Source: Xiphias gladius (lineage: Eukaryota > Chordata > Actinopteri > Istiophoriformes > Xiphiidae). From it: a stretch of 64,000 bases of DNA. The notes below the pieces were generated by a model. It had not been told where the DNA came from. It worked only from the letters and a program-made list of their open reading frames with translations, and ran no database searches. Position 1 is the stretch's first letter, and the number at the start of each line of letters is the position of its first letter. The stretch spans positions 14,837,501-14,901,500 of the forward strand of contig NC_053413.1 in the NCBI RefSeq assembly GCF_016859285.1, read 5' to 3'. The position numbers were made by a program, and so were the translations under genes. This document shows positions 11,846-25,720 of this stretch, in pieces.

Positions 11846-14800
11846 TCACGGTTCCTTCATGACGTAGACGTACATCGCGGTGAGGAAGTACTTCAGGGAC
11901 TCGATGACAGAGGACAGCCAGTGGCGTTCAGGGGTGAGATCCTTCTTCACCACACATTTTGTGATCTCCGCCTGAAAAAAAAAGGAGAGATATTTAAAAA
12001 AAATTTTTTTAAAAACAAACACATTCTGACGATGTCTGACTGGCATTTATAATCTTATTTGAGTCGAGCACAAAACTTTGCTGCAGCAAAAAAGGCATTT
12101 TTACTGCCTTTTAACCAAGAGAGGGCAATAGAAACAAATATTACCACTGCAGATTTTTGCATCAGATCAACCAACAGGAAGCTACAGTATGTTGAGGAGA
12201 GCAGTATTTTCAGTCATAACTGGGCATATCTGAGCAGGCTACCATCAGATTCTACAGAACTCCCCTCTTACTATCAGAGCTTACAAAAGCAAACTGAGCT
12301 CTGATCCATAAACAAGATAACATAAATTAGTTATCTAGCTTCAGCATAAGCAACCAGAATGTTGGCAGTTTTAATCCCCAGAGAAACAACATGCAAGCCG
12401 TGCTTTTCCACCGTCAATGTTAATTTTTATTCAGTTTGTCCCAAATTCTCTCAAAAACACTAGTCATGCTGTGATATTAATTAAAAAGATAACATAAAGT
12501 GCATTCAGAAAGTATTCAGACCCCTTCACTTTTTTCACATTTTGTTATGTTGCAGCCTTATGCTAAAATAGTTTTAATTAATTTTTTCTGTCATCAATCT
12601 GCATGCAATACCCCATAATGACAAATCAAAAACAGAATTTTTGAAACTTTTGCAAATTTATTAAAAAACGAAAAACTGAAATATCACATTGACATAAGTT
12701 TTCAGATCCTTTACTCAATACTTGGTTGAAGCGATTACGGCCTTGAGGCTTCTTGGGTGTGACAGGACAAACTTTGCACACCCGGATTTGGGGATTTTCT
12801 GACATTTTTCTCTGCACATCCTCTCAAGCTCTGTCAGGTTGGATGGGGACCGTCGTAGGAAAGCCATTTTCAGGTCTCTCCAGAGATGTTCGATTGTGTG
12901 GGCCAGTCAAGGACATTCACAGAGTCATCCTTAAGCAACTCCGGCGTTGTCTGCGTTGTGTGCTTAGGGTCATCCTCCTGTTAGAAAGTGAACCTGAAAC
13001 TCAGTCTGAGGTCCGGCGCACTCTGGACCAGGTTTTCATTAAGGATATCTCTGTACTTTGCTATACTTAGCTTTCCCTAAACCCTGACCAGTCTCCCTTT
13101 CCCTGCTGCTGAATAACACTCCCACAGTATTATGCTGCCACCACCATGCTTCACAACTGGAATGGTATTGGGTAGGTGATGAGTGGTGCCTGGTTTCCTC
13201 CAGACATGATGCTTAGAACTGAAGCCAAACAGTTCAATCTTGGTTTCATCAGACCAGAGAATCTTGTTTCTCCCAGTGTGAGAGTCTTTTAGATGCTTTC
13301 ATGTGTCTTTCACAGAGGAGAGGCTTCTGTCTGGCCACTCTGCCATAAAGCCCAGATTAGTGGAGTGCTGCTGTGATGATTATCCTTCTGTAAATTTGTC
13401 CCATCTTCAGACAGGATCTCTGGAGCTCAGCCAGAGTGACTATCACATTCTTGGTCATCTCTCTTACCAAGGCCCCTTGCTCAAGATAGCTCAGTTTGGC
13501 AGAGCGGCCAGCTTTAGGAAGAGTCCTGGTTGTTCCGGACTTCTTTCATTTAAGAATTATGGAGGCCACTGTGCTCTGGCCCTTCAATGCAACAGAATTT
13601 TTTATGTTGTCATCCCCAGATCTGTGCCTTGACACAATCCTGTCTCTCAGCTCTGCAGGCAGTTCCTACTCCAATCAAGTCATAGAAATGTCTCAAAGAT
13701 GATCAAGAGAAATGGGAGGCACCTGAGCTAAATTTCAGGTTTCATAGCAAAGAGTCTGAATACTTGATGTCAATGAGATATTTTTGTTTTTCCTTTTTAA
13801 CAAATTTGCAAAAAATGTCTAAAATTCCATTTTTGTTTTGTCATTATGGGGTATTGGGTGTAGATGGATGAGGGAAAAATTAATCCAAACAATTTTAGCG
13901 TAAGGCTGCAACAACAAAATGTGAAAAAAGTGAAGGGGTCTGAATGTTTTCTGAATGCTCTGCATATGAGAAACAATTTTTAGTCGATGCAATTGGAAAA
14001 TTCTCTGAAATCCAAATGGAAAGGTCAATATTTCTCCACGACGCTGTTCGTCAGCATATACAGCAGTGGCCACTTACCCATCCTCCCCGTCTCTTCAGCC
14101 AGGGAACCAGGAACTTGCGAACAAACTGTCCCAGACTGTCCACTAAGATGTGAACGGTGGTCGGATGTCCTTGTCTGACACAGTCCACTGCCAGGGCTCC
14201 AGCTACTGCATACATGGATACCACCTTACCCCATGTTATACCTGCAGCAAGAAAAACAGGAATCAGTGGGTTATGTTTTAAGTCAGTCTTTTTTCCCCTC
14301 AATTTTCTGACAAGTTATTGACCAAATGATTTCTCACGAAAATAATTATATTTATTTATAATTGTATATAAATAAATATTATATAATTAAATATTTTAAC
14401 GGTGCTATATGTAAGTTGTAAGCTTCAGTCATTGATGTGTTTACAATACAAGAGGTTATAATATGCCCTCTGAGCAGCACTACTTCTTCAAGGCAGCCTG
14501 GACGGAAAGTGACGAAACAGGCCGGCCAGGCCAAGGCGAGCTGTTTAGCATGCTAATTCAGTAGAAATTAAAGAATTGATACAAATAGAAGCAAAACAAA
14601 AGTTAACACTGGCGTAGCCTTCCACCGCTGGAGACAGCTCTTGCCGAGTGAAGGAATGAAGTTTGATGCTGAACTCACAACGTTTCTTCTAGACTGGTAA
14701 GTACACAGCTGCAAACGCTGGCTATGTAGAGATAGCAAAAACTTACCTATAGCACCTTTAAGTTTAGTTTAAGACGTGTATGTATGAGCATGATTTTGTG

Positions 14801-16730
14801 ACACCACAGTTAGGTTGGAGCCAATCGTGGTCCAATATGCATGTGTGAAGTGAAGACTTGAAACGTCCAGTCTACATACATTGAGAATGAACTTGTTGGT
14901 TAAGTAGGAGACATCTTGTGTACTGCAGTCAAACTTTAGAGAAGGAAAAAATATTTGCAAATTCACAGATTCTGGATTTTTTTAAATGAGGGAGAAGGAT
15001 TAGATGTAATTTTAAGAATTTTTAACAAGGCAAGTGAACTTTTTTTTGTGAAAAAACCATTTGAGAAATTAATTATTCTTCAAATGAAGGGTATTTCATT
15101 ATGTCTTAAAAACATGTCCAGCAGGCTTCAGCAATTAATCTGATCTTGATTCTGTCACAGGGCAAGTTGTTTGATAAGTGAGAAGCAAAAATCACACTTG
15201 ATCCACAAGACCTTAGCTTCAAGTGTCCATGGTGGCAAAATGTCCTGACTGGAATTGATGAAACTGCCACATATATCCCAGCATAAACAGTCCTTTCCCA
15301 TACCGTGCCAAGCATTAACACCCAACTCTTTCCTCAAAGTCTGTTACATGATCTGTGAGCTGACAGGAGGCAGTTGACGGACCTTGTACTGAAATAAACT
15401 GCAAATACGAGGTGTTCATTCAACAAGCCAGTGCATTTCTAATAGTGTGGATGATAAAGTCTTACTGCATCACATGTCAGCTGTAAATTAAAGAGAGCGA
15501 GACTGTGTCGCCTAGAGGTGGGTGAAGCTCTGACAAAGTTTCAGATGTGGGGAGGTCAAAAGGTTCAGAAATTGATTTTGCATTCACCACTCTGAGGCAG
15601 TTGAGAGTCCAAGCTGAAAAATTCTTTGTCCATCTGTTTTCACCTGAACAATTCAGTCTGATAATTAAGGGCATCTGCCACTTCCATATAGAGTTTCCAG
15701 GGCAGCAGAGATTGTTATAACGACCGTCAGTGATGCAATACAGGGTCTAATGGCATTAGCCTCCTTTAGGTTCTGCTTGCATTGTCATGGCTGACCTACA
15801 GTGTCTGACTGTGACTATAAGGGGATAGAGCTCTGGGCGAGCTTAAATGAGATAACTGCCCATGGAAGCTGTCAGAGCACGTCACGTCTCACTCCCTACT
15901 GAGAAGCAGGCCAAGAATAGAGACAAGATTGTCAGGGATAAGGCTGGAGGAGAGGAGGGCGGAAAGAGAGAGAACATTAGTGGGAGGCAGGCGAAGATAG
16001 ATGGAGGGGAGACAAGCCATGTTGATTTTACTGAGGGAGACCACAGTACGGATGGCCAGTTATGATACGTAGTCGGATTCAGCAGATGATCACTCCTATT
16101 GTGGTCCTTAAATTCATGTCAAGCACTTTGGAGGTTTGACAATAAATACCAAAAAGCTAAAAAGGTAGTTATAAAAAAAAAAAAAAAGTCCTGAATGGCA
16201 GGAAAAACAACCTTGCAAGATTTTTTTCTATTTATATCCATGTTTCAACCCTGTCCCAGAAGGCTAGGGCAGCCTCGGTTCACCAGTTTGTTATTCTTCC
16301 GAAGGAATCCCACGCTGTTTCCAAAAATAACACCCGCATGACGTCAAAATAGGCACAAGTTTAGCCAGAACACAGGCATGAAAATTATATTAGGCGAGTC
16401 TGTTTTTGATCTTTCCGAGAAAAGTGCCAAATTCTAGTTGTTCATTGCACTGCGACCAGCCCATATAATCTACTCAAAAGGCTCATAACATAAAGTATAA
16501 AGTCACTCTTTTTATTAGGGTACTTAGATCTGTTGTCAACACAAGTTAAAACAAGTCCAATAGCCAGCACGAACAAGTTCAAGTCAAGACCCAGACAGAC
16601 AAAAACCTAAGTCCTCGCCCAAGACCAAGATTGAACTATGATATAACCAACAGCCATTTAAAACCTTTAAAAAGGGTTATTTTCTCAAAATTTACTGAGG
16701 ACAACCCGAGACATGTAAAGCCGGAGTATT

Positions 16731-16769
<39 letters not shown>

Positions 16770-19700
16770 TTATGAGGTGTCATCCGAACACGTCTCAAGG
16801 CAAACGGGTTTGTGGCTCGAAGGCGAGGTGAAAATCCTGCCATTATAGCCTCCTCCTGGCCGTATCCCACTCCTCCTTGATTTCTCCCCATAGCTCTGTG
16901 TTTTTCAATGAACTGCACAAATGGGGATAACGGCGTACACTGTTGGACAGTCTCTCCTCAAAGACGAGGTGCTGCACTTGTTTGTACATGCAAAAAGTGA
17001 CAGAAGTAGTTGTTTAGTGAATGAAAACAGGAGCTTGATTGAGAAGTTCAAACCCTGTTTGTTTTCTCACTTTTTTACACCCAGCCGATTGCTCTGTGAA
17101 CTGGGCATGATTCTCAGATTGTAGGTTACATGCAGTTAAAAAGTTTTATTTTGTTCCAATTCCGACATTGGAAAGGTAAACAACATAGTTATTGTGCTAC
17201 ATTTTAAGTCACCTTCTTCTTCATCTGTTAGTAAAAACACTGGCCACAACGGGATGAATGTTTAGGATGCTCATGTCAGACCTTTATTATCCTTCAGAAC
17301 GAAACCCTTGCGATTGTAGAGATCTACAACACCCAACTGTGCCTACAATCACCAGGTGGACAAAAATCCATAACTGGACTTACAGAAGACACAACACCAA
17401 AATTCCTATGATGAGTGGAAAAGACTAAGATTAAGTCGAAGTAAAAAAAAAAAAAAAATGACAGATTTGAGCACAAAAGGGGACAAAAGACAGATGGAAA
17501 AGGACACAACCTGTTGTAGATGGTCACCTAGATTCTCCTAACAGCACAATATCTGCATCCACAGTCAGTTGATTATTCATTACAATTAATCAAGTAGGAA
17601 TTTTGGTTGTAGAATAGAACATGGCTGTGTGTGTATTTTATTTCAGTGTCCAAACCAAAAGGAGTTGTGTGCATGGCATGGACATTACTTTCTGCTAACA
17701 ATCCCACAGTCCAGTGCGTCACATTTAACAGATGCTAAAATTACAGTCGGGCAGTGATGACAAAACACGACGATGCTAAATAAGTATCCAAAATATCGAT
17801 TTACTGCTCACTGTAGAGTAAACTACTGAGGGCCTATTATATAAGGAGTAGTGAATGAGTGAACGAGTAAACGACACGCCATCAGCCTGTTACATTCAGT
17901 TTTGGAGTGAGCACCACGAATAAATTACATACTATCACATACTTTGCAATTAGTTGGATGTATTAATTGGCTTCACGCTGCTTAGTATTGAATAATCATT
18001 TTATTTCAAATTTGGTATTGCTTGGGCCATAGCATTCCTTAATTCATATTAGAGATACAATATGTTCACAACAAGCCAACATCATTTATGTGCAGAATCG
18101 GAGTACCTAAAACTAATCAATGCTATCCGTTGGAGTCTAAACTTAGTGAATCTTTATAGAGTCACCTCTTTAGAGAGTCGACTACTAATTATGTGTTTAA
18201 AAGTCTCACTCCACCTGCGTGTGATCACACCCACTCACTCTCACTGGAAGCACCATCTAAGCCAACAGGAACTAACAAAAACTGCAGATGGACACCAGTT
18301 ATAGCAGCTGCCTTCATCGGTATTCTGAGTCACTGTGGAAGTGTAAATGGCTTCCTGAGCTGGCAGATCTCCTTTGGCTGTAGACTACATGTTTAGTTTC
18401 TAATGTGCTACATCATCATCATCCTCCTCATCCTCCTCCTCATCATCATCATCAAAACCTTCAGGTTCAGAGCAGCCGTGTACCTGTTGAAAAGATCTCC
18501 GTCGCCACGCCGATAAAGGCATCGGAAACCATGTTCTCCATGGCAACAGAGATGTTGAGCTGCCGCGCCACGTTCCTGTACAAACTGGGCTGTATACACT
18601 CCAGCTCATCGCCTAGGTAACAGAGGGAGAGCACAGACAAAAAAAAAAAACCAAAAACCATTAAAAGTCTGTTAGAAGGACCACAGTTATTCTGAATGAT
18701 TGAGAGAGAAACTAAAACAGATTCAGTGTAAACCAATTAATTCCACATTCTGGGTTATGCAAACCATCATACAATTCAACCACTCGACCAATTCAAACAA
18801 ACGGTTCTGTTCTGCTGGCGGAGGGTCACTCAGATGTCAGGTTGTCAAAGTAAAACATTAACGCCTCTGCTGGTATCCTTCAAAAAGACACTGGGCACTT
18901 TAGCTGCTGCCGTAAGTGAGTCAAGTCCTCCAGATGTGATCACCTGGCTCAAGATGTTCTCACACGCACACACATTCATCCTTAACTCATCATTTGCTCC
19001 GAGCTTATCGTAGCTTGAAATATACAGTATACACCTACGGTGGGCCTACAGACTACAGTGTGTTGAAATCATCGTCAGGGTCAAGTCTGAAGAGTTGTTC
19101 AGTCTAGATTCTTGATACGAATCAATTATCTGTTCCAGCTCCGTTGAGTCATCTAAGTCCTCTGTCCACTGTTATCTAAAAGTAGATTAGACTGCAGCAA
19201 CTCTGCTTTTTAGACCCAAGAGGAATGACCACTGACACAACAGTCAGCTCACAGCTGAAGAAACATTAGATAATGGGAATGTACTGATTGCTTTGATAGT
19301 CTTAATCTCAGATACAAGATTCTACTTATTATAGCAGTTTAATTTGTCCAGCTCATCTCATTTTAAAGTATTTTGCAAGTTTTTGACTCCACCATCAAAA
19401 ACGCACTATTTTCTCAGAGCCTTCTACATCTAGATGCGATTTTAAAAAAAATCATTCGGAAAATATATTCTATTTGATGCAGATCAGGAGCCAAAGGAAA
19501 AAACAGAGCTTCCAAAGCAGATTGCAAATGTCTAAACAGTTTCTATTATTAAAACCTTCAGGTTTGTGCAGCCTTTGCCAAGGTATTGCTCACTCTTGCA
19601 TACTCTCTCTGTTTATGTTAAGGTTTAACTTTAATATTAAGTTTGAAATGAAAATGAAGTCATGGCCTAATAATAAACCTGTGGCAACTTCAAATAAGAC

Positions 19701-20180
19701 ACTAGACAATTTCAAATAATAAAAAGTGAAAGAAATCATAGTATAAACTATACTGTAGCCACTTAATGTTACTTGAGCTATCCTCTCCTGAAAGTACGAG
19801 GAAAAGCCAATCATGTCCACAAAGTCAGGTTCAAAGTTCAACCGGAGATGACTACCATGGCCTTGAATGTGTGAGCATGTTGCTATAACATGACAGTTTA
19901 TCAATTTTCACATTTACTGGTTTTCTAAGACTTTACAACTGTTCAGGTTTCTCTTACCAAGACAGAGAAGCACCAAAGACACCTCAGCGAGCGCCGCATT
20001 TGACGGAGAGAGGTTAAGTTCCGTCTTGGACCATCCCAGCCCGTTCTGGTTGAGTCTGGACAGGATGTAGTCTCTGCACAAGGCTTTGGACTGGGACACC
20101 AGCTCCTTCTCGGTCAACGATCGGTCAAACACGTCCAGGACCTCCGCGGCAAACACAGAAGACCTCCGCAGGACCTCCAT
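11846..20180 (-). CDS. bok: BCL-2 related ovarian killer (pro-apoptotic BAX/BAK-like protein)
   Basis: Exons on the minus strand are 20180-19958, 18612-18484, 14241-14078 and 11971-11846, joining in phase to 213 residues (human BOK has 212). BOK is a multi-BH-domain effector that permeabilises the mitochondrial outer membrane and acts at ER membranes. Visible parts are a BH4-like start (MEVLRRSSVFAAEVLDVFDR), BH3 around LGDELECI (about 74-81), BH1 in ITWGKVVSMYAVAGALAVD, BH2 at WLKRRGGW, and a hydrophobic C-terminal anchor around YFLTAMYVYVM. Of the two fish paralogues this resembles boka from memory, so the suffix is uncertain. The start codon follows a splice acceptor (CTGCAG at 20187-20192), so a non-coding first exon must lie upstream. 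Large introns carry transposon remnants. Confidence 0.95.
12495..13966 (-). mobile_element. Degenerate Tc1-like DNA transposon
   Basis: The ends are inverted copies of each other: AGTGCATTCAGAAAGTATTC at the left and its near-complement at the right (about 13905-13963), with TA dinucleotides at both borders as expected for Tc1/mariner insertion. The interior matches from memory a widespread fish Tc1 family, with transposase read on the minus strand. Length is about 1.47 kb, slightly below the usual 1.6 kb of that family. The transposase frame is broken, with no open reading frame longer than about 110 codons, so the copy is a dead remnant. It sits in the last intron of bok in the same orientation as the gene. 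Confidence 0.92.
14396..14761. mobile_element. MITE-like element with TTAA target duplication (piggyBac-type)
   Basis: The left end reads TTAACGGTGCTATATGTAAG and the right end, reverse-complemented, reads TTAAAGGTGCTATAGGTAAG. The 16 bases after TTAA differ at only two positions. A TTAA border at both sides is the signature of piggyBac-type insertion. The 366-base element has no coding capacity and lies in bok intron 2, about 150 bases upstream of exon 3 on the gene strand. Confidence 0.7.
14762..18483 (-). other. Bok intron between coding exons 2 and 3
   Basis: About 3.7 kb of intron with poly-A tracts at about 16735-16765 and 17443-17458 and no convincing exon or RNA gene on either strand. 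A 67-codon open frame at 15862-16065 is purine-rich low-complexity sequence without splice or homology support. Confidence 0.6.
18409..18453. repeat. CAT/CCT-type triplet repeat beside a bok splice donor
   Basis: Imperfect ATC and CTC triplets lie about 30 bases downstream of the donor of bok coding exon 2 on the gene strand, giving a GAT/GAG-rich purine tract in the transcript. Confidence 0.75.
18613..19957 (-). other. First coding intron of bok
   Basis: About 1.35 kb of intron. I see no exon, RNA gene or recognisable transposon in it. Confidence 0.6.
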
Positions 20181-21049
20181 GTGCTCCTGCAGAGAATCTG
20201 GGTCAGCAAGCCTCTGACCTCTTTGGATCAGCTGTGTCTCAGTGCGTCTTTATCCCAGGAGGAATAAAGGTTAATGGTGGCGACGATATGGCAGCTGTGA
20301 GGAAAGAAAACCCTTATTGAGAGGCAGCTGGAGATAACTGGTTAGTTTTAAAAAGGCATGAATTACACCATTTTATCTCAAAAGCTTTTTTCCCTAACAG
20401 GAACAGAAGCAATGCAAAAAAATAATAACAAGCAGCTTGTGTGATTAAATGAAGACTTCCTGCTGTGACTACCTACTTTTGTACATTTATAAGGAATGTG
20501 GGTGTATAAAGACATGCAGACACCAGAGTCTAAATCAGACCAGAAACTTATATAATAATATGATGGAGGCGTTATTGTTGTGAGTCACATGGTGGGACAG
20601 TCAAGATATTGCCACGGTTCTTGAATTATGCAACAGCAAGCATTGATACCACAAGATCACACAGGAAATGTTCTTAATGCTAAGGGAAAAACAGCCTTAT
20701 CTTGATTTGAGATTTACAAAAAAAAAAAAAAAAAAAAAAAACGTTAGACTTTTCGGTGTAATCTTAAGTAGCTTTTAAGAGTAGGATAATTGAATAAATA
20801 TTACATTTTTTGATAGCCATTTAGGCCGTTGTACGCCAAAAAAAAGCACACTTACCTTCACCATAGTCTCCACATTAAGATGCCCCCGCTTCTGATATCA
20901 CAAGTATGTGATTTGTCCGATAGTGGTCGATTAATTAATCAGAAAACATTTCAAACCCGCTCTATGTTCTGTTTCCCAGTCAAAAAGAAAAAAGAAAAAA
21001 AAGAAGCCCGACTGTCAGAGCAAAAACAGCTCGTCTACTCTCAAATGAA

Positions 21050-21800
21050 ACCGTTTCAGACAACTGAGAAACCACTGGGGGAAGTTCTGATTCTGGTCTC
21101 GCGTCCGCACGAGCTCGCGGTCTGGTCGGTCCACTGGTTCGCCCCAACAGCATCGACTGATCCGAGAGACACAGTTAGAGGACGCCTACCTGTTGTTCCA
21201 CCTTCCCATTGGCGCTCAGCGGGTGCATTGGTTTTGACACCAGGAAAAGCCCGGGAGGGCGGGCGGGGAGGGGGGTTGACGACTGACGCCGTGCCACTAA
21301 ACACGCCAAACCCCACCACGGCGCAAAAAGGGAGCCAAATCAATTGCACCTCCGTTTTCATTCACAGGTCATTCGCACTCGGGTAGTACCCACCCACAAC
21401 ACCCCGAGGGGAATATCCCGCTTCCCAGTCATATTTTCATCTGATCATTTGAATTCATCTTCACTGTGGTGCGTAAAAAGCCGCAACCTTTCGCCTTCTT
21501 TCAGAGGACTCGAGTCAGGTAGCACGACACGGGTCCTGAACGTCTCGCGCTGACGCGCTGACGCACCGCCACATGCCAGTCGCTACAGTGGGGTTTCCCG
21601 GGACAGGTAGTGCAGGTGTGTCACCCTTCAGCCGATCCCCTGCCAAAGTTTATGTAAGTGTTCCTGCCGAGGCCAAGAGTGTCGCGCTTCTAATCCCGCT
21701 CAGAGCAGGTCAAGATAGACGTCCCGCTCTGCGCCCGCAGCGCCGACACACGCTCGACTGGGCTTTATGCTGTTCTTTGGATGATGCGGTTCTATGACTT
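21050..21800 (-). promoter_or_regulatory. CpG-rich block, probable bok promoter
   Basis: CG dinucleotides are far denser here than in the neighbouring AT-rich sequence (for example around 21100-21300 and 21480-21560). It lies 0.9-1.6 kb upstream of the bok start codon, whose exon begins at a splice acceptor and so needs an upstream first exon. Assignment to bok rather than to an unseen gene is inference. Confidence 0.45.
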
Positions 21801-24800
21801 TGCCGGTGTGTCCTCTTTTTGGTTTTTTAAATCCTATTTTATTTTTATTACATCAAAATACAATAAATAATAAATTCACATTCACCGAGCGCTCGGCGGC
21901 TCTTCTTTTCATTTCATTTTTCAAGGGGAAACCTCAGCTGTTGACGTGTCGACACATCGGTAGTGTCGAAATGCTTTATTATGTGTTCAGCAATTTAAAA
22001 AAACAAACAAAAAAAACAAAGAACAACAGCCAGGGGAGAGACACTGTTACAAACAATTCACAGGCCCCCGCAACAAATTTCCCCCTCTATCTCAGGTGTG
22101 TGTTACCTGTCATATTAGTAAAACAAGCAGAACCTATTTTCTAAGGTGTCATGTGCACATGTTTTATAGCTAACAGCAGCCTTTCAGAGTAAAACACGAC
22201 TTAGTGTTGGCGTTTGTCCTTGTATAGCACGCGGTGCCACACTGGTCACGTGGTCAGGGCTATTATGGTTTGGGTTTGGAGGACAATCAAGTTACTTTTG
22301 ATGTTGCTTGCGTTAACCTATTATTATCTATACCTGTTATTAGGAAAAAGGTTATGGCTGATTGTATTCGTTTTTTTCTAGTTGCCCGTTTGGCCGCTGA
22401 GTGTCGCTGTCACTCACTCTCTGTCGCGGTTAATATCATTTCATCCTTGGGAAGATCAGGAGGATCCCTGCTACAGAGCTGACACTGGCTTTTCTGAGAG
22501 GGTGAGGCCATTTATTCAAGACCTGTTCCTCCTCCCGGGTCTTATGTGGGCCTTGAAGTTGGATAGCAACATAGAAATACAACACAACACAGTAACATTT
22601 TGCAGGTAGGGTTAATGACTAATCGGCTGATCTTTGTTATATAACAGTGATAGGGTTCACACAGATCATGAAAAAACGAATTAACATTAAGTATTAATGC
22701 CGTTACCTTATTAAGAACAAAACGCTTGCTGCTAACAGCAGCATCTCCACAGTCTTGTCTGGGCCGAAAACCTATTAAAGGATGAAATGTTCAGTTCATA
22801 TACTGCAGTTCAGTACAGTCCAAAGTTAATCCTCCCTGACCCAAATGTGGATGCCTACCGATCATTTGTTATATGCTGCAACACTGGAAACAATATAATA
22901 AAACGTAACGTAATATAATATAAGAAGATAAAGTTGGTACCTACTAATTGTGGATATATGGTATTTCTCTATTTAATCCACCATCTATAATATCAGTAGG
23001 CTAATTCTCCTTTACGTGTTTCATTCTACACATTTCAATTGTCTAAATAAATGAGTGCAAATTCTTGAGAAAGGTCAAAGAACAAAATATGAAAAGTTAC
23101 AACAGTAATTTCACTCAGAAACAATCTCCTGTTTAGTTTTTTTCCCCATCGTGGAGAGGCTGCTGTCTCAGTAATTAGCATGTTAGTGGGTGAGTTTCTA
23201 AGTCATTCTGTTCAAAGGAAAGTGTGGCTTAGTAAGAGAACCTCACCCCCGTCTGAGGTCAGTATTCACATTCATTCGTTCAAATGATAAACCTGACCTT
23301 TCAAATGAGACCTGTTCTGTCAACATCAGTTATCAGTGCAGGTGCAGTAAAGGCAACAGCACGTCCGACATGTTTTTGATCAGATAGGCTGTAAACTTGC
23401 AACAAATGAAACACTGGATGTAGCAAATTATTATGAAACACAATACTCTGCAATACCCAGCGTGTAAGACACCAATACCAACCGCACATTGAACCTAGTT
23501 TTGTCTCATTACAAACAACACAAAGAGTGATGGACTACCAGATTCCAAAAGTGTCACTGTCACTGAAAAGTGAACTTATGAACTTTGGTGACCGTGTGAC
23601 TCTTGTGTTAGGCCAGCCTGACTGCTATTTCATAAACTACCATACTGTGAAATGCATGTTTCCATTCATGTTTAGGGAGTCCATTCAGTCATCCTCAGCA
23701 GACATGCCCGTCCTCTCACATCCCGAGGCATCTCTGCTGTCTAATTAGTCACAATTGGCTGATTGAAGACAACCAGTATGTCTTGAGGGCTCCGTCTATT
23801 CTCTGGTTATGCTGTTGGGCAGGGAACTATAGTCCACAGACAATGTCATGTTGTTTGTTAGTTTGTTATTTTCTATGCAATAAATTCTGCCATTGGGCAA
23901 AATCTAGACTTGAGTCAATGTCAAACGGTCACAAGACCGAGAAGAACAGGGAGTGTGTTGTAGAGTGCAGTAATGTGGCAGCTATGAAAAACAGCTGACC
24001 ATGTGATTGGAGACAATGACACCAACTCTCAAATTCACTTCCAGGTTATCTCTTGAAACTCCATCTGTGAAATATCTGGGCCAAAAACATGTCAGTGTAG
24101 ACTGCAAAGTAATAATATCTCTTGGTCATAAAGCTTTTCTGCACATTTTAGTGGCTAAAAAGGGGGCAGTATTTTATAGGACTGCTTTAAGTTCATCATA
24201 TAAAGGTTTTGTCACTTTTGCAAACTACTTAGGGATGAGAATACATGTTATTATCGAGAGTCTTGGCTGACGAGCGACGTGCATCAGCTTCGGAAGAAAT
24301 GTTTTCTGTGCAGCTTCTCCTCTGAAGAAACACTTGCTGTGTTTACAGCCCCCCCCCCACACACTCTCTCTTTAGAGCTCAATGAGTGAAACTGAACTGA
24401 GAAATATGTTAACAAGCTCAGTTTCTCTTTCATTTGAAATTTTGGTGACCTGGGGTGAGTGAGACTGAGAGCAACACCTTTAAGTGACCATTAAGTAGCC
24501 ACTGATCAACTTTCTGTTGTATCTTTTCCTCAGAATTTATTTAGTCTACAGCGCGAATTGGTTCCAAATTATGTTAAACTTAAAAGTTAAAAGTAGAGCG
24601 TGGCAATTCATTTATGTTGGCTTTTTTTAGTAAATAAAACTCTGTCACTTCTTCCTTCCTTTATATTTCCAGATTAAATTTCACCACATCATATTTGCAG
24701 TTTTATTTATGTGCAGTATTCAACGTTTATGATTTAATGTCTATGGTTTTCATGCCCGCACTTCATGGCAGAGCCACCATGTGCTAAACTGTCAAACAAT

Positions 24801-25720
24801 GTGTAAACAGACAGGGATGTTCCTCCCTTCCTTCCTTCTGGCGCTGTCTCCCGTGCACAGATTCCTTTCATTCCAGCCAACCTTTCAGGCTAACGTATGT
24901 GTTGAGGAGTAAATTTCAAGCACCATCAAGGCCTCACGCCCATCATTGCCAGTGCTTGGGGAACAGGTAAAACCAGAGGTACAGGAGAGCTCGTCATAGC
25001 AGCAGGGGTTGGTTGGGAACCCAGCCTCTGTGACACAACACAGGTAGGGATGGGCAACGTACAATGTGACGTTAGGTTTGCAAATGTATCTGATTTTAGT
25101 TTTAGCCTAAATACTGTTTGATGGGCATTTGTGAAATTATTTCACAAATAATAATCAGATAATGATTATAATGATCAGATCTTTTTGGAGTGGCAGTGTA
25201 TAATCATTACTTTTCCTTAGGTCAGATAATATTAATATTTAACCTACAACATATTCATTCTATTCATTGTTTTTTATTGGTCTCATCTTTCACATGTGCT
25301 TTTTTTTATTTTGTTTTGGTTGCCCAACAATGAGGCTTTTCACCCCATGGGTCTTGGTTTCTTTAACCAGGGTCCTACAACTTTCTGACCCCATCCCCTT
25401 TCACCACCATTGATGAGACAGTCCAATCACAAACAGGCTAAGTGAGGCTAGAAAGGTGGAGCTTAGCACTGAAACAGGGTGTGGTCCTGAAACCAGCAAG
25501 GTCTGTAGTAGTGCCCTGGGGTTTAAATTGCATTGAATGATCTTAGTCCCATAGTTATCATAGCTGGCCTCTCACTTTTACTCATCTCTCTCTCTCTTGC
25601 TTTCTGTCTGTCTTTCCACATTTCTTACCTGCAAACAGTTTCTGCTCTTGTTGGATTTTTAGTAAGAAAATATACGACATCGGAGGACAGCTGGAGTCTA
25701 ACTCCCAGGGAATAGCTTTG

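Noticed and set aside
12753-13632. Plus-strand open frames of about 105-109 codons
   Set aside because: These are antisense reads of the decayed Tc1 transposase region, not genes.
15862-16065. Open frame of 67 codons in a bok intron
   Set aside because: Purine-rich low-complexity sequence, with no splice sites or recognisable domain.
20829-21386. Open frame of 185 codons on the plus strand
   Set aside because: It lies in the CG-rich block upstream of bok, starts in a Lys-rich low-complexity stretch, and resembles no family that I know.
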